From NCBI RefSeq assembly GCF_029784155.1, contig NC_073693.1:182673802-182737801 (forward strand): DNA of 64,000 nt, in the 5' to 3' direction. The stretch is from Uranotaenia lowii. Taxonomy: Eukaryota > Arthropoda > Insecta > Diptera > Culicidae. Position 1 is the stretch's first letter. Every line of letters starts with the position of its first letter. Below are positions 1 through 10,697 of this stretch, piece by piece. A program made the translations under genes and the position numbers. Below the pieces are notes generated by a model. It saw only the letters and a list, made by a program, of their open reading frames with translations, had not been told where the DNA came from and ran no database searches.

Positions 1-54
1 TACGCCTGGGTTACCAGACTCGCGCCAGCCTATCCACTAGACCACATCAGCGCT
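1..54 (-). mobile_element. Fragment of a tRNA-derived SINE (5' head)
   Basis: On the minus strand this is the A-box side of the same tRNA-like head that begins the SINE at 9282-9734 (TGGTCTAGTGG and the following GATAGGCTGGCGCGAG are shared). The window edge cuts it, so the body and tail are outside. It ends two bases before the TTA that flanks the next element. Confidence 0.7.
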
Positions 55-332
55 TTTAGGGGCCGTTCAGATACCACGTGGACAGAAAAATGAGTTTTTT
101 GACCCCCTCCGTGGACAAGCGTGGACATTTGACTAACCCCTACCCCCCCTCCCTGGATGTCCACGTGGACACATTTGAAAAAGTTTTTATTTTATATATC
201 TATAATTTGACAGTTAGAAAATTCCACTTTTTGCCTTTTTGTTATAGAAATGGCTGATTTTAAAACCGATTAAGAATGTCCTGATATAAAAAAAATTTCA
301 AAATTTTGAATTTCTTAATTATCATATTTATC

Positions 333-372
333 ACTTTAGTATCCTGAAATTATATGAAACGATTTATACGAA
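333..372 (+). repeat. 40-bp direct repeat, left copy
   Basis: This 40-bp segment, starting ACTTTAGTATCC, recurs exactly at 4519-4558. The two copies bracket the gag-pol block. It is far longer than an integrase-made duplication (4-6 bp) and is not an LTR. Confidence 0.85.
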
Positions 373-471
373 CGGTTTGAAATTTTATGTAAGCTCAACA
401 AGGTTTCAGCTGAAACAAAACAATCATGGTTTATTTCCCTAAGTGGGGATGAAGTATTCGACGAGATTAAA

Positions 472-3400
472 TTGCTCTTTCCAAAACAGGAAGTTGAAAA
501 TTTATCTTATGATGATATTATCAAAAAATTGAAAGCGCGTTTCGATAAAACAGAGCCTGCACTTATGAACAGATACAAATTCAGCAAACGAGATCAAGGT
601 GTTGATGAAATGGGTGAAAATTTCATTCTAGCAGTAAAGCTCTTAGCTGAAAATTGCAACTTTAAAGAATTTAAAGACGAAGCTATTCGTGACCGGTTAG
701 TTTTCGGGATGAGAGAAAAGGAATTACAATATAAAATTTTGATGGAAGATGATATTAGCTTAGAAACAGTAGAACGAATGATTGTGAACAGCGAACTTGC
801 TGGACAGCGAGCTAAAATCATTAGCGAGAATAGCGGTTTAGCGTCTGCGAATATTCTTTCCATAAGACATCGTTTGGGTCGAAGAGATGGCTATGATCGT
901 CGTCTTGAGGGTCGTGGTCGTGATTCTAATTCCGGATATCGGGTTCGAAGCAGGAGTCGAGAACGTGATAACAGTAGGGAGCGAAACAGCTATGAATTTA
1001 ATCGCAACAAACAGGAGTGGAATAATCATGATAACGCTAGATGTAACTACTGCAAACGTAGAGGGCACATCAGGAAAAACTGCTTCTTATTAAATAAGAC
1101 TAAATCGGTGAAATTCGTTGAAGAGGAAACATCAAAGGATCCTGTGCCATTCGACAAGTTCAACAGAATGAGGTTGGATCATTCTGAAGATGAATCAGAT
1201 ATCGGTTGTATGATGATTTCCAGGAAGATTAGCAGTAACGCGCCTTGTATGGTTGAGGTGATAGTTGAAGGGAAAAAGTTACTTATGGAGGTGGATACAG
1301 GATCGGCAGCTTCGGTTATTAGTATGGCGATTTATCTGAAACAACTTAGCTACATTACGGTTACCAAATCATCAAAAAAACTAGTAGTAGTTAATGGCGC
1401 AAAGCTTTCGATATTTGGTGAGATTTCAGTAGAAGCTAGATTGAACAGTTTAGTTTACAAGCTAAAACTTATCATCTTACAAAGTGATATCAATTTCACT
1501 CCCTTACTTGGGCGCGACTGGCTTGAGCTGTTTTATCCTGAATGGAGAACTAACTTTGTACCCTGTAAAAATATCATGGCCTTGAAAACGGATCTCAGTT
1601 TGGAGCAAACAATAAGTAATATAAAATCTAAATTTGATAAAGTTTTTACACAGAATTTTTCTGAACCAATTACAGGATACAAAGCAGATCTAACATTCAA
1701 AAGTTATCAGCCAATTTTTAAGCGAGCGTATGAGGTTCCTTTCAAAATAAGAGACCAGTTTGTTAAACATTTGGACATGTTGGAAAGCCAGGGCGTGATT
1801 TCACCAGTAAAGGCTAGCGAGTGGGCATCTCCTGTAATAGCGGTTTTGAAGAAGGACAACGACATCCGAATGGTTATAGACTGCAAGGTATCCTTGAACA
1901 AAATTCTCATACCTAATACCTATCCTCTTCCACTCGCTCAAGACATTTTCGCGTCCTTAGCTGGTTGTAAAGTTTTTTGCTGTTTGGATTTGGCGGGAGC
2001 TTATACGCAACTCGAATTAAATAATCGGTCAAAACATTTTGTTGTTATTAATACGATAAAAGGACTTTACACATACAATCGGTTGCCACAAGGAGCTTCT
2101 AGTTCTGCTGCATTATTCCAACAGACAATGGACCAAATCTTGAAAGGTCTAGATCATGTATGTTGTTATTTAGACGACCTGCTTATAGCTGGTAAAAATT
2201 TTGACGAATGCCGTGATAAACTTATTCAAGTTTTAGAAAGGCTCGACAAGGTGAACGTTCGTGTTAATTTTAAGAAGTGTAAATTTTTTGTCTCCTCTCT
2301 ACAATATCTTGGTCATTTGATCACAAGTGAGGGACTTCTGCCATCCCCAGAGAAACTTTCAACTATAGCGGAAGCAAAAGTTCCTGATAATGTAACTGAA
2401 TTGAAGGCTTTTCTCGGGCTTATCAATTACTACAATAAGTTTGTCCCCAAAATGTCAGTTAATCTCAGACCTTTGTATGAATTATTAAAAAAAAATGTGC
2501 GTTTCGAATGGTCCACAGAATGTGATTCAGCTTTCCAACAAAGTAAAACCAATTTATTAAAAGCAAATATATTAACGTACTATGATCCAAAAAAACCTCT
2601 AGTAGTAGTTACAGACGCTTCATCCTATGGTCTAGGCGGTGTTCTAGCACAAATTGAGCAAGGTATCGAAAAACCAGTTTGTTTCACATCCTTCTCCCTC
2701 AATTCAGCACAAAAGAAATATCCTATTCTGCATTTAGAAGCCTTGGCGCTTGTGTGTACAATAAAAAAATTTCACAAATTCCTGTTCGGACAAACTTTTA
2801 AAGTATTTACAGACCATAAGCCACTCCTAGGCATATTTGGGAAAGAAGGTAAAAATACTATTTGTGTAACAAGGCTCCAAAGATACGTAATGGAACTCGC
2901 TATTTATGATTTCGTCATTGAATACAGACCAGCCTCTAGGATGGCTAATGCTGATTTCTGCAGCCGTTTCCCTTTGCAACAAACTGTTCCAAACAATTTG
3001 GATGGTGAAAAAATTAACAGTTTAAATTTTTCTAATGAATTCCCTCTTGATTTTACCATGATTTCAAAAGAAACAAGATTGGATACATATTTGGGAGTAG
3101 TTTGTCATTATGTTGTTCACGGATGGCCGAAAAGAGTTGATATAAGATTCAAAGATTTGTATTCACAAAAAGATAAACTGGAAATCATGGACGGTGTGCT
3201 ATTGCTGAACGAAAGAGTAGTAATTCCAAATTCTTATAAAAGGCAAGTTATTAAATTACTGCACATAAATCATTGCGGAATAGTTAGAATGAAGCAGTTA
3301 GCGAGGAAAACGGTTTACTGGTATAGGATGAACGCTGAAATTGAAGACTATGTAAAGAGTTGCGAGACTTGTGCCAAAATGCAAATTGTGCCCAAGTCTA

Positions 3401-4383
3401 AAGAGAAAAATGGATGGATACCAACTACGCGTCCTTTTAGCAGAGTGCACGCAGATTTCTTCTACTTTAATAGTAGAGTATTTCTTCTAATGGTTGATAG
3501 CCATACTAAATGGCTTGAGGTGGAGCTCATGCGTACTAGTACAACTGCTAAAAATGTCATTAAAAAATTTAATAGTATGTTTGCTCGTTTTGGTTTGCCG
3601 GATGTAGTTGTTACGGATGGTGGTCCACCGTTTAACTCTCGAGAGTTTATACAATTTTTAGAAAGGCAAGGAATAAAGGTCCTCAAAAGTCCTCCTTATA
3701 ATCCGAGTAGTAACGGGCAGGCAGAACGTTTAGTACGAGTTATCAAAGATGTTATGAAAAAATATCTTCTTGACAATGAGACTAAAATTTTGGATATTGA
3801 TGATCGATTAAATTTGTTTTTGATAAACTACAGAAATAGTTGTACGGGAACTGAGGGATGTTTTCCTTCAGAAAAGGTTCTATCTTTCAAACCCAAAATG
3901 CTGTTGGATTTGATTAATCCAACTAAGACATACAAAAAGTATTTAATAACTGATTTTGAAAGTACAAATAGCAACACTTACGACAGCGTGAATTCCCCAG
4001 ATAAATTTGATAAGCTAGTGTTTGGGGATAGAGTTTTTTATAAAAATAACAACCCGCATGATATTCCTAAATGGTTAGATGCAAAATTTCTAAAAAGATT
4101 CTCTAAAAATGTTTTCCAGATAGCCATTGGTAATCACGTTCTGACGGCGCACAAGCATCAACTCAAGATGGCTCATGTGCCTTTGGGTCGTTCCAGGGTG
4201 TTCGTCTCTCGGAATAACAATTGCAAACGTCGGAGAGATTCCTTAGACAGTGAAGCGGAGTTCCAAGGATTTCCAGACGAACCGCTGAGCCTAGATGTGG
4301 CAGCGTCAGCGATGGATAAACGAATTACAAACGGAAGAAGTCCCATTATCACCCGTTCTCGAAAACGTAGACTAATGGAATAA
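472..4383 (+). CDS. Gypsy (Ty3-type) LTR retrotransposon gag-pol polyprotein, 5'-truncated
   Basis: A single uninterrupted frame of about 1300 residues encodes the replication proteins of a Ty3/gypsy retrotransposon. Domains in order, numbered from 472: gag; a CCHC zinc knuckle (CNYCKRRGHIRKNC, about 191-204); an aspartic protease with DTGSAASVIS (about 275); reverse transcriptase with YLDD (about 566); RNase H beginning TDASSYG (about 712); integrase with an HHCC finger (HINHCG ... CETCAKM), then DDE-type residues in the contexts HADFF, TDGGPPF and GQAERL. The frame is already open from 358, with no ATG, and residues upstream of 472 (RFEILCKLN) still look like gag, so the true start is lost. 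No envelope ORF follows. The recognisable 5' LTR is absent, and only a possible LTR-like stretch follows the stop. The long open frame suggests recent activity or capture; it is unlikely to move by itself. Confidence 0.9.
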   Translation: MLFPKQEVENLSYDDIIKKLKARFDKTEPALMNRYKFSKRDQGVDEMGENFILAVKLLAENCNFKEFKDEAIRDRLVFGMREKELQYKILMEDDISLETVERMIVNSELAGQRAKIISENSGLASANILSIRHRLGRRDGYDRRLEGRGRDSNSGYRVRSRSRERDNSRERNSYEFNRNKQEWNNHDNARCNYCKRRGHIRKNCFLLNKTKSVKFVEEETSKDPVPFDKFNRMRLDHSEDESDIGCMMISRKISSNAPCMVEVIVEGKKLLMEVDTGSAASVISMAIYLKQLSYITVTKSSKKLVVVNGAKLSIFGEISVEARLNSLVYKLKLIILQSDINFTPLLGRDWLELFYPEWRTNFVPCKNIMALKTDLSLEQTISNIKSKFDKVFTQNFSEPITGYKADLTFKSYQPIFKRAYEVPFKIRDQFVKHLDMLESQGVISPVKASEWASPVIAVLKKDNDIRMVIDCKVSLNKILIPNTYPLPLAQDIFASLAGCKVFCCLDLAGAYTQLELNNRSKHFVVINTIKGLYTYNRLPQGASSSAALFQQTMDQILKGLDHVCCYLDDLLIAGKNFDECRDKLIQVLERLDKVNVRVNFKKCKFFVSSLQYLGHLITSEGLLPSPEKLSTIAEAKVPDNVTELKAFLGLINYYNKFVPKMSVNLRPLYELLKKNVRFEWSTECDSAFQQSKTNLLKANILTYYDPKKPLVVVTDASSYGLGGVLAQIEQGIEKPVCFTSFSLNSAQKKYPILHLEALALVCTIKKFHKFLFGQTFKVFTDHKPLLGIFGKEGKNTICVTRLQRYVMELAIYDFVIEYRPASRMANADFCSRFPLQQTVPNNLDGEKINSLNFSNEFPLDFTMISKETRLDTYLGVVCHYVVHGWPKRVDIRFKDLYSQKDKLEIMDGVLLLNERVVIPNSYKRQVIKLLHINHCGIVRMKQLARKTVYWYRMNAEIEDYVKSCETCAKMQIVPKSKEKNGWIPTTRPFSRVHADFFYFNSRVFLLMVDSHTKWLEVELMRTSTTAKNVIKKFNSMFARFGLPDVVVTDGGPPFNSREFIQFLERQGIKVLKSPPYNPSSNGQAERLVRVIKDVMKKYLLDNETKILDIDDRLNLFLINYRNSCTGTEGCFPSEKVLSFKPKMLLDLINPTKTYKKYLITDFESTNSNTYDSVNSPDKFDKLVFGDRVFYKNNNPHDIPKWLDAKFLKRFSKNVFQIAIGNHVLTAHKHQLKMAHVPLGRSRVFVSRNNNCKRRRDSLDSEAEFQGFPDEPLSLDVAASAMDKRITNGRSPIITRSRKRRLME

Positions 4384-4518
4384 TATGTTGTAGCGCGTTG
4401 TGCTTGCAAAATGCATTTGAAACCATTGAATGGAGTTTATATTACAAGCATGTTTTGCATCTAGAATCATTAATATGAATCATCAATTCATGTATGAATT
4501 TTCTTAAAAAAGCGAAGA
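4384..4518 (+). other. Possible partial 3' LTR or 3' UTR of the gypsy block
   Basis: Directly after the gag-pol stop lies TGTTGTAGCGCG, a plausible TG-type LTR start. No matching 5' LTR exists, so its extent cannot be fixed. It ends at the second 40-bp repeat. Confidence 0.3.
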
Positions 4519-4558
4519 ACTTTAGTATCCTGAAATTATATGAAACGATTTATACGAA
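4519..4558 (+). repeat. 40-bp direct repeat, right copy
   Basis: Exact duplicate of 333-372, lying beyond the gag-pol stop and before what looks like the resumption of the Harbinger-like host element. Confidence 0.85.
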
Positions 4559-4851
4559 TGTCCGAAGATTGACTCTAACGCATGAGAGAGAGTGTTGATC
4601 GCTCTGTTTAAAAATAAAAAGGTTCAGTTGAATCTTAGCCACGGGCAAATGTGGAGTCTACTAAAAGCTGTTTTATTTCAATTTTATCTTGAGTGAATTA
4701 TATTGTTAAACCCCTTCTACTGTGCACTTGTTGAGTGCTTAGAATATTTATAACCCAGTTCATAGAATATTTCAATCACTTGCTTTCAAGTAGCTACTTA
4801 CTGTTTGAACTTAAACTGAAAAAGTATGCCATTTTAAGATTTTGATTTAAA

Positions 4852-5110
4852 CATCTCGGTAGTGAATTTTGAATAGGGCGAATGCGCCAAATGTAAACAA
4901 ATGGAGTTATCAGCATGGTGATAAAGTACGTTCGGAAACCTACATTTTGATGGTACAACGTTAACGAAAGGATAATTGGTTTTCGAGAAATAATGAAAAC
5001 AAAATATATTTTTTTGCTGGGAGCTTATGAAGATGTCAAACTTTGAACGCGTTTTTCTCGAAACAGTGATGTTGGCGCATTCGCCGTATTCAAAATTCGA
5101 TACCGATCTT
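4852..5110. mobile_element. MITE with GGGCGAA-type inverted repeats (family shared with 14131-14688)
   Basis: The ends are about 36-bp imperfect inverted repeats; the shared core is GAATTTTGAATA then GGCGAATGCGCCAA. Just inside are GCCAAATGTAAACAAAT on the left and AACGCGTTTTTCTCG on the right, both also found in the MITE at 14131-14688. It is nested in the Harbinger-like element. It has no coding capacity. Confidence 0.75.
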
Positions 5111-5845
5111 AATATTTATTCACATTTAAAAAATATTTTGAAAGTAAGTTTGTCCACGTGGACATGATCCAAGCCCCTACCCCCCTCCCGTGGACAAGCG
5201 TTGACATTTCCATACCCCCCTCCCCTCCCCCTAAGTTGTCCACGTGGTATGTGAACGGCCCCTTATTTGATTTCAAGTAAGGTCGAGATCACAGTGAGCG
5301 CGAAGCGAATTTTTAATTCGCGCGATAAACCGCTTCTCATTGAAACACGTTGAAAAAACATCGACCGACCACAGTACAAGCGATTTTTTGCGCTAAGAAC
5401 CGGCTCGATCGCGCGATTTCATCCGGACATACACTGAAAATATTCTCTCGAATATTTTTCATTTCAAATGATAATTTATCAAAAAATCTTTTTCAATAGT
5501 TTATTTATTTAATTATCATCGCCATTTCTGTGTTGGTTGTGAAAAATACGCGGATTTTAGCGCGGATTTTCGCAAATAACGCGGTGTCAGTCTTTTTCAA
5601 TTGAAACAAATTCTATCTGGCAATAAACGACCGGTGGCATGAAAGCCCCACAATATGTGTGTAGGCTGAAGGCACTGAACCTCGAAAATACCCAAACTTG
5701 AGAACTTTCTCCGCCAACCCGAATGAAACTCCCTCCCTACAGGTTTGGCTATTGGTGGCATAGCTCAAAGTTAAGCTCTTAAAGGAGAACTCATCCCCCA
5801 AAATCTGATACCACAATAAAATGGAAATCAAAATAAAAAAAAAAT

Positions 5846-5932
5846 ATCGCCAGGTACAGGAATCACACCCATACCTGCAATGACTTTGCGATTACCGTCT
5901 CAGGATGCTAACCGCTCGACCACCGAAGAGTT
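5846..5932 (-). mobile_element. tRNA-like SINE head (different tRNA ancestor from 9282-9734)
   Basis: The minus strand reads GGTGGTCGAGCGGTTAGC (A-box like), then about 40 bases later GGGTGTGATTCCT (B-box like). This is the spacing of an internal pol III promoter in a Ser/Leu-type tRNA. Cloverleaf pairing is poor and no mature gene is claimed; it is most likely the head of a tRNA-derived SINE nested in the foldback-like element. Confidence 0.5.
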
Positions 5933-6539
5933 GTTGAGAGAGACAGCTACATCATCGTATAAGTGAGACTTTCTGCGAATGAAGCGGGAATAAAAGTTAT
6001 TCCCCAAAAAAAACAGTTCTTCGCTTTGAACTTACCCCCCAAACCTAAATCTGCCACGATGGAGGTAACAGAATCAGATGCGCTTACAACAAAAACCCCC
6101 CAAAAAAACAGTTCTTCGCTTGAAGGACAAGTTTGACTTATTGGCAAGCTGTGATTTTTTCACAAACTTAAGTTGTCAATCTTGAACTTAGGTTTGGCGG
6201 GTGGCAGTTCTCAAGTTTGGGTATTTTCGATTTTCAGTGGGGGCTGAACGGATAGAAGAAGTTGCTATTCGATCTCCTGCGCCATCTTGAAATCAAATAT
6301 GGCCCACGCCACTCAACTTCAAACTGCAGGAAGTGTTTGAAAAGCACATGAAACTCCCGCAATATGGGTATTGGATGAAAGCGCTCAATAAGTGGAAGTC
6401 GAATTTGGCTGTCCGACGCCATCTTGAAATCAAAGATGGTGATTTCCGCTTAATTCAAAATGCAGTAAATAACTGAAAATCGCATGAACCATTCACAATA
6501 TAGGTAATAAGTGTAAGGGCTCAAAAAGTAGATGAAAAA

Positions 6540-7020
6540 TGACTGACAAAAATTTAACAAAATTTTTGAGAAATAAACATAAATATGACAAGTGTTAAAA
6601 AAAGTAATAATGACAAAAATATAACAATAAAAAGAAAATAACAAAACTGTGGCAAAAATGAAGAACTATTACTAAAATTTGACAAATGACAAAAATTTGG
6701 AAGAACTATGACAAAAATAGGACATACAAAATAGTGACAGATGATAAAACTTTGAATAAAACACAAATTTGACAATAAAATTAAAAAAAAAACGAATGGG
6801 CTAGAATATGACAAAGTTCTGGCAAAAACATGACATAAATTTGATAAAATAATGACAAAAATCTGACAAAATTATGAAGAATGAGATAAAAATATAGCAA
6901 AATACTTTCAAATATATGTAAAACATGATTTGTCACAAAATGATGACAAAAACGACAGAAATTTTTTAAAAAAATATATGGCAAATATGACGAAAAAATT
7001 ACAAAATCTAGACAAAATTA
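6540..7020. repeat. Degenerate AT-rich tandem repeat around TGACAAAAAT
   Basis: The motif TGACAAAAA/TTTGAC and variants recurs dozens of times at irregular 9-30 bp spacing. It forms the centre of the foldback-like element. Minus-strand ORFs here are phenylalanine/leucine-rich artefacts of the composition. Confidence 0.7.
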
Positions 7021-7925
7021 TGGGCTTGTGATATGTGTAGCTTCCCTGCTAAGCCGATGTCCGTGAGTTCAAATCCAAGAGTAATCATGTAACACTTTCA
7101 CCTTTGCCATATTTTCCCCAAAGTTTTGTCAGCGTTTCGAATTTTTTGTTGTCATAATATTGTTATTTATTTTTTCATAATTTTGTTATATTTTTTTCAT
7201 AGTTTTGTTAGATTTTTTTTCATGCGATTTTCAGTCATTTACAATATTTTAAAGTTGAGCGGAAGCCGCCGTTTTGGATTTTGAGATGGAGTTTCATAGT
7301 GTCAGACTGCAAAATTCGACTTCTACTAATTCATTCCTTTTCCCTAATACCCACGTTGTGGACGTTTCATGCGAAAAGCATTTTAATGTTAGGCGGAATC
7401 CGCCATCTTGGAATTGGGCGTTAAAAATCTATTTTCCTACGTCCTAATAAAGTCCAGGCACCGAGTATTCATGTCTATAAGATTCCTTTTCATAATCCCT
7501 GCGGTCCTGCAACTCGCAAGGTTTTTTACGCGGTTTTCCGGAGTTAACGTGGTTTTTCAGAATTAACGCGGATTGTTTTGTGTGCGCGTTACGTATTCCC
7601 CGCTCACGGTTTTGATTCTGCAAATTAATTTGCAAAGATTTTTTCACGTGAGATTAACTTCTGCAAAACACCGAAGGTTTTTTTCGGTGTTGAACCGCTT
7701 CGCAATTCGCGTGCACTGTGACCGGCCTTCAAAAACGAATTTATGAAATTCATCCGGTGAATGAATACTTCGCTTCGCGCTCACTGTGTTCGTACCCTTA
7801 CTTTGGGAACATCCATAAATGACGTAGCATTTGTGGGGGAGGGTGGGGGTTTGACTTTACATGACGAGAGGAGGGTAGGGGTTCAAGTAAAGCTACGTAG
7901 CTTTAATTAAATATCGAAATCAAAA

Positions 7926-8300
7926 TTGAGCAACATTATGCCTAATTCAATCCAGTCTGAACATGTAGCTTTTGACTCCTACTGCCCGACTGTTTTCAAG
8001 CGTATCAAGGAGCGTACATACAAGAAATGCTATTTATATTTCTTTCAAATGTTCTCCAAAAGGAGCATAGACAAAATCCACAAGGCCCCAGCCTCGGATA
8101 GAAAGATTCCTCCGAAGCGAATTGTATGCAAAAGAGAACACGAAGGGCTGGTCATCACTCCGGAGGACGATAGAGAGTGGGTGGAGGCAGCTAACATCGC
8201 AGATGCAATTATTCCAGCCGAACAGACGATGAAGGAAAGCTGCCCAAAGATTTCATTGGAATCCAGGATGGAGATAATTTGGACCGACGCAACTGATTGA
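7926..8300 (+). CDS. Hypothetical 124-residue ORF inside a non-autonomous TIR element
   Basis: An ATG-started frame of 124 codons with mixed, protein-like composition, unlike the low-complexity frames around it. The C-terminal half is acidic and free of repeats (RIVCKREHEGL, then ITPEDDREWVEAANIADA). I recognise no domain: no DDE triad, HTH or zinc finger is apparent. It lies between the left TIR of the 7805 element and the hAT-like insertion, ending 23 bp before the latter. It could be a captured host gene fragment, a remnant of the element's own protein, or chance. No promoter or splice site was recognised. Confidence 0.3.
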   Translation: MSNIMPNSIQSEHVAFDSYCPTVFKRIKERTYKKCYLYFFQMFSKRSIDKIHKAPASDRKIPPKRIVCKREHEGLVITPEDDREWVEAANIADAIIPAEQTMKESCPKISLESRMEIIWTDATD

Positions 8301-8323
8301 ATACTTACTAGCTATCCTAGTGT

Positions 8324-10697
8324 CAGGGCTAGAAGCGCCAAAGCGCTAAAAAAGTAGGGCAAAATAGTTACTTTGAAGTGAAATTAGGGTAAAATTAGTG
8401 ACCAGATCAAGACGAAAGCTAACTAAAAATGACATTAAAAACTGAAATAAAACACTTTAAAGACAATTCTGATAATTGAAAAACGTTTTTTGGGAGGCTC
8501 TTGGCCTCACTTGTAGAAAAGCAATATGTTGGACAAAAGAGGAACATTTTAAATGAGCTTAGATAATTGAGGAATAGCGACCGCAGAATCCTAAAGTTCT
8601 AAAGAAACGATGGGAGGGAACGAAAAGATTGTACTGTAAAGACTAGGACAACTAAGCCCGACAAGAACTTCGAGTTTATCCATTTTTTTGAAAAAAACCC
8701 ACAAATTTTGAAAATTCATTCTATAGTGTATACACCATCAGAGTTTTTTCAATGTCACTAAAACAGTTTAAAAAGTCTAAAATTATATTGAAAGAAGTTA
8801 ACAGTTCGAAATAAATTTATAGAAACCAAAATTTTCAACAATATTGTTATATGTGAGAGATCTACAAATGCAAATAAAAAACCATCACATGTTTAACAAA
8901 AAGTTTAAAGAATTTACTTGAAATTGAGTTAAGATTTACATTTATAGAAATTTCATTTCATTAAAGAGTCATGAAATTAAAAATTTTGAGGTCCTCATGA
9001 AAAAGTGACAAAACAATGATAGAGGTTTGAAAAAAGATAAAGGACAAAATGTGGACAGAAGATTGACAATGACTTAAAGAAGCTTAGCGAAAAAATTGAC
9101 TTAAGATGATAATAACACAAAAAGGCGAAATAATTCTACGAGACTAATCTTCAAGATAGAACATAATTTTTCAAATTTAAACTAACTCAAAGAGAATTTA
9201 CTTACAAAAATTGAACATTTCCTAAGAGATTCACTGCAGACTTTATTGCATGATTCATATTTCAATCATTAGAAAGATTTATGTATGTATGTTGGTAATC
9301 CACCATGGGTGCACGGATTCACCGCAGTTTCTGCCAAAGTATGGGTTCACATGCATTCCTTAGATTATTAGGTTCGACAAATCTCCAATGCAGCGCGCCA
9401 CCATACCCGGACCCCATGGCTTCGTATGAACTGTTATGTGGTGAATGTATTGCGTGTGTGTTGATGTAGGTATATTTTGGAAGAACGAATCAATCAGGTG
9501 GGCTAGTTTACTTACAGGTATTCCGGCATCCGTGTATATACCTGGCCAGCTTGCAACAGATTGAACATTCCAATTATATAGTCAGTTATATAATGAAACA
9601 CATCTTACCTGTCGGCCCCCGCTTATGGAATTCGAACCCAAAAGTTTTCTTGCCGATACCGGGAATCGAACCCAGTACGCCTGGCGTACCAATACCAGAC
9701 TCGCGCCAGCCTATCCACTAGACCACATCGGCGCTTCAATCATTAGAAAGATTTACTAGAAAAAAAATAATGTTCAAAAAGGAAGGAGTTTTTAAAAAAA
9801 TATTCATAAATGATTTAACACGACAATTTCTTTAAAAAATTTACAGATCAAAGAAACACCTATTGGAATATTGTAGAAAATATATCAGTAAACCTCTAAA
9901 AAGGTACAAAAATTACTAATCTACAAATCTTTCAAATGATTCGAAAATGTCTAGAAATAAGGGAACTTAGAAATGAAACATCTGTTATTTTCGTTTCAAT
10001 TGAGTCACTTTCCACAAGTTTACCTTCCATTTAATACAACCAAGAGCATTGAAAGCATGGAATGTTTCCTGCCATGTGATTAAGTTCACTGTGCAAATTT
10101 TGATTGATTTTTTTAAAAATAAGGTTGAGAATTATTTTTAACAAATTCAAGCTTTAAAAGTCATAACACTTCAAATCTTGGTTAAACATGTTGTAATACT
10201 GTCACTTTAGGAAATATTTTTTCTTGACACGAATGCCAAAACTTTGGTAAAGTGTCACAAATTAACAAAAAACTAAATATTTTTAGGCGAAAAACTATTT
10301 TTGTTTAAATTCCAATTGTCATCCATATAATGTTTAAGTGTAAGCGATATATCAAAGCAAAACAAAACAATAATCTTCCTTACTGAATCTTAGCCATTCT
10401 CTCAATTTAGGTCGTGTAAATTCCCACAGGACTCGAAAGGAAAGAAAAGGAACCCGCCAAACAAATAATCAACTAATAACCTAATAATAAACTAATGAAA
10501 AGATACATACCACTTTTCGACACAATATAATGTTTTTAATAATGAGTAGAGAAAGTTTAAAAAAAATAAGCTCAGTTGTAAGGAAATTATATACAAAATA
10601 GTGACTTAGGGACCAAATTTCAAAAAAAGTTACTTCTGAGTGACCAGCCTGAAAAAAAGTAACAAAGTTACTAAAAAGTGACCAACTTCTAGCCCTG
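8324..10697. mobile_element. hAT-like non-autonomous DNA element
   Basis: The termini are CAGGGCTAGAAG and its exact reverse complement, the CAGGG-type ends usual for hAT elements. It is flanked by TAGTGT at 8318-8323 and 10698-10703. hAT duplications are normally 8 bp, so only six bases survive or the ends drifted. The interior (2.4 kb) is AT-rich with no transposase ORF and contains the SINE at 9282-9734. Confidence 0.7.
9282..9734 (-). mobile_element. Complete tRNA-derived SINE with 21-bp target-site duplication
   Basis: The minus-strand head (9652-9732) folds like a tRNA: a 7-bp acceptor stem (GCCGATG with TATCGGC), A box TGGTCTAGTGG and B box GGGTTCGATTCCC. The anticodon arm is abnormal, a 6-bp CTGGCG/CGCCAG stem with an oversized loop, so this is not a working tRNA gene. 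A body of about 370 bp follows, ending in an ATAC-rich tail (TACATACATACATA). The same 21-bp sequence lies at 9261-9281 and 9735-9755, a perfect duplication showing LINE-type insertion. It resembles mosquito tRNA-related SINEs. The last inserted of a three-level nest. Confidence 0.9.

Larger units (their letters stand above)
59..5262. mobile_element. Harbinger-like DNA element with 26-bp terminal inverted repeats, enlarged by insertions
   Basis: Both ends carry an inverted repeat beginning GGGGCCGTTCA and running into ACCACGTGGACA, with one mismatch over about 26 bp. The element is flanked by TTA at 56-58 and 5263-5265, matching the TWA 3-bp target duplication of PIF/Harbinger elements. Subterminal C-rich blocks (CCCCTACCCCC, CGTGGACAAGCG) occur near both ends. 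No Harbinger transposase or Myb-like ORF is visible, so it is non-autonomous. Its bulk is a gypsy gag-pol block (about 373-4558) and a small MITE (4852-5110). Superfamily assignment rests on TSD and terminal bases only. Confidence 0.7.
5281..7798. mobile_element. Large inverted-repeat (foldback-like) DNA element
   Basis: The outer ends share CACAGTGAGCGCGAAGCGAA in inverted orientation (left at about 5290, right at about 7769-7788). Further in, an imperfect inverted pair recurs: ATCTTGAAATC ... CTGAAAATCGCATGAA at 6290-6490 against its reverse complement around 7219-7420. The arms therefore continue inward for hundreds of bases around an AT-rich centre. No transposase ORF is seen. The target duplication is not clear, so exact edges are approximate. 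Confidence 0.6.

Noticed and set aside
6450..6984. Several Phe/Leu/Ile-rich minus-strand ORFs
   Set aside because: They are translations of the degenerate TGACAAAAAT repeat and have no credible start context.
7030..7085. Second tRNA-like B box (GAGTTCAAATCC) in the foldback-like element
   Set aside because: No matching A box at the right distance and no stem pairing; too weak to annotate.
9652..9732. A functional tRNA gene
   Set aside because: Despite a good acceptor stem and A/B boxes, the anticodon arm is not standard and the sequence heads a SINE with tail and target duplication.
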